A stretch of DNA of 64,000 nt, from the NCBI GenBank assembly GCA_014268975.2, contig CP077096.1, forward strand, positions 677,001-741,000, written 5' to 3'. This DNA comes from Pseudomonas wayambapalatensis. GTDB taxonomy: Bacteria > Pseudomonadota > Gammaproteobacteria > Pseudomonadales > Pseudomonadaceae. Position numbers and translations under genes: made by a program. Shown here piece by piece: positions 60,672 through 64,000 of the stretch. The first letter of the stretch is position 1. The number at the start of each line of letters is the position of its first letter. Below the pieces are notes generated by a model, which saw nothing but the letters and a program-made list of their open reading frames with translations, had not been told where the DNA came from and searched no databases.

Positions 60672-62150
60672 ATGGGCAATCCAATCACGATCACCTTTGT
60701 GGTCTACATCGCGGTAATGGTGCTGATCGGCTTCGCGGCCTATCGCTCCACCAAGAATCTCTCCGACTACATCCTCGGCGGTCGCAGCCTCGGCAGCGTG
60801 GTCACCGCGCTTTCTGCTGGCGCTTCCGACATGAGCGGCTGGCTGCTGATGGGCCTGCCGGGCGCCATCTACATGTCGGGCCTGTCGGAGGCCTGGATCG
60901 CCATCGGCCTGACTGTCGGTGCCTACCTGAACTGGCTGTTCGTCGCCGGCCGTCTGCGGGTGCAGACCGAGCACAACGGCGATGCGCTGACGCTGCCCGA
61001 CTACTTCGCCAGCCGTTTCGAAGACCACAGCGGCCTGCTGCGGGTGATCTCGGCCATCGTCATCCTGGTGTTCTTCACCATCTACTGCGCTTCGGGCATC
61101 GTGGCGGGTGCGCGCCTGTTCGAAAGCACCTTCGGCATGTCCTACGAGACGGCGTTGTGGGCCGGCGCTGCGGCGACCATCGCCTACACCTTCATCGGTG
61201 GTTTCCTGGCGGTAAGCTGGACCGACACCGTGCAGGCCTCGCTGATGATCTTCGCACTGATCCTCACCCCGATCATCGTGCTGATCTCCACTGGTGGCTT
61301 CGACACCACGATGTTGGCGATCGAAGCGCAGAACCCGGCGAACTTCGACATGTTCCGCGGCGCCACCTTCATCGGCATCATCTCGCTGATGGGCTGGGGC
61401 CTGGGCTACTTCGGCCAGCCGCACATCCTGGCGCGCTTCATGGCCGCCGACTCGGTGAAGTCGATCGCCAATGCCCGTCGTATCTCCATGACCTGGATGA
61501 TTCTGTGCCTGGCTGGCACCTGCGCCGTGGGCTTCTTCGGGATTGCGTATTTCTCGGCCAACCCTGATCTGGCTGGCCCGGTCACCGAGAACCACGAGCG
61601 TGTGTTCATCGAGCTGGCGAAGATCCTGTTCAACCCGTGGGTTGCCGGTGTGCTGCTGTCGGCCATCCTGGCGGCAGTCATGAGCACCCTGAGCTGCCAG
61701 TTGCTGGTGTGCTCGAGTGCGCTGACCGAGGACTTCTACAAGGCTTTCCTGCGCAAGGGTGCTTCGCAGACCGAACTGGTCTGGGTCGGTCGCCTGATGG
61801 TGCTGGCCGTGGCATTGATCGCCATCGCCCTGGCGGCGAACCCTGACAACCGTGTGCTGGGCCTCGTGGCTTATGCCTGGGCGGGCTTCGGTGCTGCGTT
61901 CGGGCCGGTGGTGCTGCTGTCGGTATTGTGGAAGGGCATGACCCGCAACGGTGCCCTGGCGGGGATCGTGGTGGGTGCGCTGACCGTGATCCTGTGGAAG
62001 AACTACGTCGGGCTTGGCCTGTACGAAATCATCCCGGGCTTCCTGTTCGCCACCATCGCCATCATCGTGGTGAGCAAGCTGGGGCGTCCGAGCGGCAGCA
62101 TGGTTTCGCGGTTTGAAACGGCTGATGCTGCATATCACGCAGACAAGTAA
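60672..62150 (+). CDS. putP: Sodium/proline symporter PutP
   Basis: 492-residue member of the sodium:solute symporter family with 13 predicted helices. Typical parts are ALSAGASDMSGWLLMGLPGAIY in helix 2 with the sodium and proline-contacting residues, the signature GWGLGYFGQPHILARFMAA and SAILAAVMSTLSCQLLVCSSALTEDFYK in helix 9. It imports proline for PutA, from which it is divergent, and should be derepressed when proline is present. Confidence 0.98.
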   Translation: MGNPITITFVVYIAVMVLIGFAAYRSTKNLSDYILGGRSLGSVVTALSAGASDMSGWLLMGLPGAIYMSGLSEAWIAIGLTVGAYLNWLFVAGRLRVQTEHNGDALTLPDYFASRFEDHSGLLRVISAIVILVFFTIYCASGIVAGARLFESTFGMSYETALWAGAAATIAYTFIGGFLAVSWTDTVQASLMIFALILTPIIVLISTGGFDTTMLAIEAQNPANFDMFRGATFIGIISLMGWGLGYFGQPHILARFMAADSVKSIANARRISMTWMILCLAGTCAVGFFGIAYFSANPDLAGPVTENHERVFIELAKILFNPWVAGVLLSAILAAVMSTLSCQLLVCSSALTEDFYKAFLRKGASQTELVWVGRLMVLAVALIAIALAANPDNRVLGLVAYAWAGFGAAFGPVVLLSVLWKGMTRNGALAGIVVGALTVILWKNYVGLGLYEIIPGFLFATIAIIVVSKLGRPSGSMVSRFETADAAYHADK

Positions 62151-62173
62151 CATCTGCTGATTCGGCGACGGCT

Positions 62174-62220
62174 GCTTCGCGGGCGGGCCCGCTCCTGTGG
62201 GGGCGGGCCTGCCCGCGAGT
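62174..62220. repeat. Diverged REP pair downstream of putP
   Basis: CTTCGCGGGCGGGCCCGCTC and GGGGCGGGCCTGCCCGCGAG form an inverted REP-like pair with almost no spacer, which may end putP transcripts. Confidence 0.65.
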
Positions 62221-62298
62221 GGCCCTTGTGCCGATCGACGGCCAGGCCTGACTCCGCCCGCAAGGCAAGGTAAACTTGCCGCCCCCGCAGGAGTTGCC

Positions 62299-63135
62299 AT
62301 GAACTATCGTCACGCCTTCCACGCCGGCAATCATGCCGACGTCCTCAAGCACATCGTGCTGACCCGCCTCATCGCCCTGATGTCGCGCAAGGAACAGCCG
62401 TTCGCCTATATCGACACCCACGCCGGCCTGGGGCTGTACGACCTGCAAGGCGACCAGGCGACGCGTACCGGTGAGTATCTCGAAGGTGTTGCCCGCCTGT
62501 GGAATCGCGAAGACCTGCCGGCTGCGACCGCCGACTACCTGCGCATCATCAAGCGCCTGAACGCGGATGGCGAGTTGCGCTACTACCCCGGCTCGCCGGA
62601 GTTGGCACGGCGCCTGATGCGCCAGCAGGATCGCGCACTGCTCAACGAGAAGCACCCTGAAGACGGGCCTTTGCTCAAGGAAAACATGAAGAAGGATCCG
62701 CGGGTCACCGTGCACCTGGGCGAGGGCTGGCATGTGCCGCGCGCCCTGCTGCCGGTGCAGGAAAAGCGCGCGATCATGCTGATCGACCCGCCCTTCGAGC
62801 AGGCCGACGAACTCAAGCGCTGTACCGTGGCGATGAAGGAGGCGATCGGCCGCATGCGCCAGACCGTCGCGGCCATCTGGTACCCGATCAAGGACCAGCG
62901 TTCGCTGACCCGCTTCTATCAGGACCTGACCAGCACGGGCGCGCCCAAGCTGCTGCGCGTCGAACTCTATGTGCATCACCAGGACAGCCCGCAGGGGCTG
63001 AACGGCTCGGGCCTCGCCATCGCCAACCCGCCATGGGGGCTGGAGGATGAGCTCAAGGAGTTGCTGCCCTGGCTGGCCAGGGAGCTGGCTCAGACTTCGG
63101 GCAGCTTCCGCATGGACTGGCTGATCGCCGAATAG
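62299..63135 (+). CDS. rlmJ: 23S rRNA (adenine(2030)-N6)-methyltransferase RlmJ
   Basis: 278-residue SAM-dependent enzyme that methylates A2030 of 23S rRNA. It begins MNYRHAFHAGNHADVLKHIVL, a highly conserved RlmJ start. The catalytic motif is LIDPPFEQ (DPPF), and FAYIDTHAGLGLYDL is the SAM-binding region. AGGAG precedes the ATG. It is a single-gene unit. Confidence 0.97.
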   Translation: MNYRHAFHAGNHADVLKHIVLTRLIALMSRKEQPFAYIDTHAGLGLYDLQGDQATRTGEYLEGVARLWNREDLPAATADYLRIIKRLNADGELRYYPGSPELARRLMRQQDRALLNEKHPEDGPLLKENMKKDPRVTVHLGEGWHVPRALLPVQEKRAIMLIDPPFEQADELKRCTVAMKEAIGRMRQTVAAIWYPIKDQRSLTRFYQDLTSTGAPKLLRVELYVHHQDSPQGLNGSGLAIANPPWGLEDELKELLPWLARELAQTSGSFRMDWLIAE

Positions 63136-63176
63136 CCCCGCGCCGACAAGGGGCGGTGTGCCCCTGATCTTTGCGT

Positions 63177-63182
63177 TATAAT
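63177..63182 (+). promoter_or_regulatory. -10 box upstream of the carbamoyltransferase gene
   Basis: A perfect TATAAT lies in GCGTTATAATCCCG, a common promoter form in Pseudomonas, about 70 bases before the TTG start. No strong -35 is seen. Confidence 0.6.
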
Positions 63183-63251
63183 CCCGCCCTTTAGCCGCCA
63201 GCCGCCCACGAGGCCGCTGGCGCATCTCTACCGAATGAAGAGGCTAGTCCC

Positions 63252-64000
63252 TTGGCATTGACGATTCTTGGCCTGTCCGGCGCCCTTAGCCATGACCCTT
63301 CCGCGGCCTTGTACATCGACGGCAAGCTGGTTGCCGCCGCAGAAGAAGAGCGCTTCGTGCGTGACAAGCATGCGAAGAACCGCATGCCCTACGAATCGGC
63401 GAAGTTCTGCCTGGAGCAGGCCGGTATCAAGCCGTCCGACGTCGATGTGGTGGCCATTCCGTTCGCCCCCATCAGCCTGTTCGGCAAGGCCCGCTGGCAC
63501 TACGCCAAGCGCTACTGGTACGCCCCGGATCGCGCCCTCGACGCGATCCTGATGGGCAACCGTCGCTACAAGCGCTACCGCAAGAAGATCGTCTGGTGCC
63601 TGGAGCAACTGGGCTTCGACCCGAAAAAGGTCAAGATCGAGCCGGTCGAGCACCATCTGGCCCACGCCTCCAGCGCCTACCACTGCTCGGGCTTCAAGGA
63701 AAAGACCGCGATCCTGGGCATCGACGGCAAGGGCGAGTACGCCACCACCTTCTTCGGCTACGGCGAAAACGGCAAGATCCACAAGATCAAGGAGTTCTTC
63801 GACCCGGATTCGCTGGGCGGCCTGTATGGCGCGATCACCGAGTTCCTGGGCTTCGAGATGCTCGATGGCGAATTCAAGGTCATGGGCATGGCCCCGTATG
63901 GCGACGCCAGCAAGTACGATTTCTCCCGTCTGGCCAGCTTCGAGAACGGCGAGCTGGTGATCAACACCGAGTACGCCAACGTCATCGGCCTGCGTCGCTA
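63252..64000 (+). CDS. NodU/CmcH-type carbamoyltransferase (WapO-like), 3' end outside the window
   Basis: The visible 249 residues start (M)ALTILGLSGALSHDPSAALY, with metal/substrate segments AAAEEERFVRDKH, PVEHHLAHASSAYHCSGF and LGIDGKGEYATTFFGYG. These match the N-terminal kinase-like domain of O-carbamoyltransferases. In Pseudomonas this gene is WapO-like and carbamoylates the heptose of the LPS core. The start is a TTG at 63252 eight bases after GAAGAGG; no ATG fits the conserved N-terminus. The gene runs off the right edge. Confidence 0.88.
   Translation, partial: MALTILGLSGALSHDPSAALYIDGKLVAAAEEERFVRDKHAKNRMPYESAKFCLEQAGIKPSDVDVVAIPFAPISLFGKARWHYAKRYWYAPDRALDAILMGNRRYKRYRKKIVWCLEQLGFDPKKVKIEPVEHHLAHASSAYHCSGFKEKTAILGIDGKGEYATTFFGYGENGKIHKIKEFFDPDSLGGLYGAITEFLGFEMLDGEFKVMGMAPYGDASKYDFSRLASFENGELVINTEYANVIGLRR

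Overview
The window is chromosomal DNA from a fluorescent Pseudomonas, most likely of the P. putida/P. entomophila group. The evidence is the high GC content, dense REP elements of the 'GTAGGAGCGGGCTTGCCCGCGA' type, and gene order typical of that group (rhlE, metF-ahcY, mltA, ligB, metK, tkt-epd-pgk-fba, putA/putP, rlmJ, carbamoyltransferase). The species assignment is inference; the genus is well supported.

Layout. 1-7 kb: the end of a YceI protein, the RNA helicase rhlE, a glycosyltransferase-like protein, and metF and ahcY, with ahcY preceded by a clear SAH riboswitch. 7-13.8 kb: housekeeping and envelope genes (CPA1 antiporter, DMT exporter, MAPEG protein, MltA, a cytochrome c'-like lipoprotein, a DUF1090 protein, LigB). 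14-16.2 kb: metK lies downstream of an ArsR-methyltransferase fusion regulator (SahR architecture), whose promoter carries a perfect 13-bp-arm palindrome. 16.4-22.7 kb: the central-carbon cluster tkt, epd, pgk, two small lipoprotein genes, fba. 22.8-25 kb: a REC-PAS-GGDEF-EAL protein.

25-28 kb holds a TccC-type (insecticidal toxin complex C subunit) RHS gene broken by one in-frame TAG. 27.9-37.4 kb is a complete mannitol/polyol uptake and catabolism operon, mtlEFGKDYZ, with its AraC-type regulator mtlR. 37.5-41.8 kb has a YgjP-type metallopeptidase, a small winged-helix protein, and a DauR/YheO-like regulator followed by a PLP-dependent hydroxyamino-acid dehydratase overlapping an ornithine-cyclodeaminase-family reductase. 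A solute-binding protein pseudogene with an in-frame TAA follows.

41.9-53.1 kb is a run of minus-strand genes: a YccS-like membrane protein, a BaiN-type flavoprotein, DbpA, an MdtD-like exporter, a TldE/TldD pair and an acyl-CoA dehydrogenase. 53.4-56.3 kb is a second, intact TccC-like gene whose C-terminal tip is unrelated to the first. 56.4-62.2 kb is the divergent putA/putP proline system, whose 357-bp control region contains seven GTTGCA/TGCAAC motifs, the known PutA operator core. The window ends with rlmJ and a truncated NodU/CmcH-type carbamoyltransferase (WapO-like).

Functionally, the window combines the S-adenosylmethionine cycle (metK, ahcY, metF) under two separate metabolite-sensing schemes, central carbon flux, two inducible catabolic systems (mannitol and proline), and two orphan TccC-like toxins with no TcA, TcB or recognisable immunity gene nearby. 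No tRNA, rRNA, CRISPR array, transposase or integrase gene was seen.
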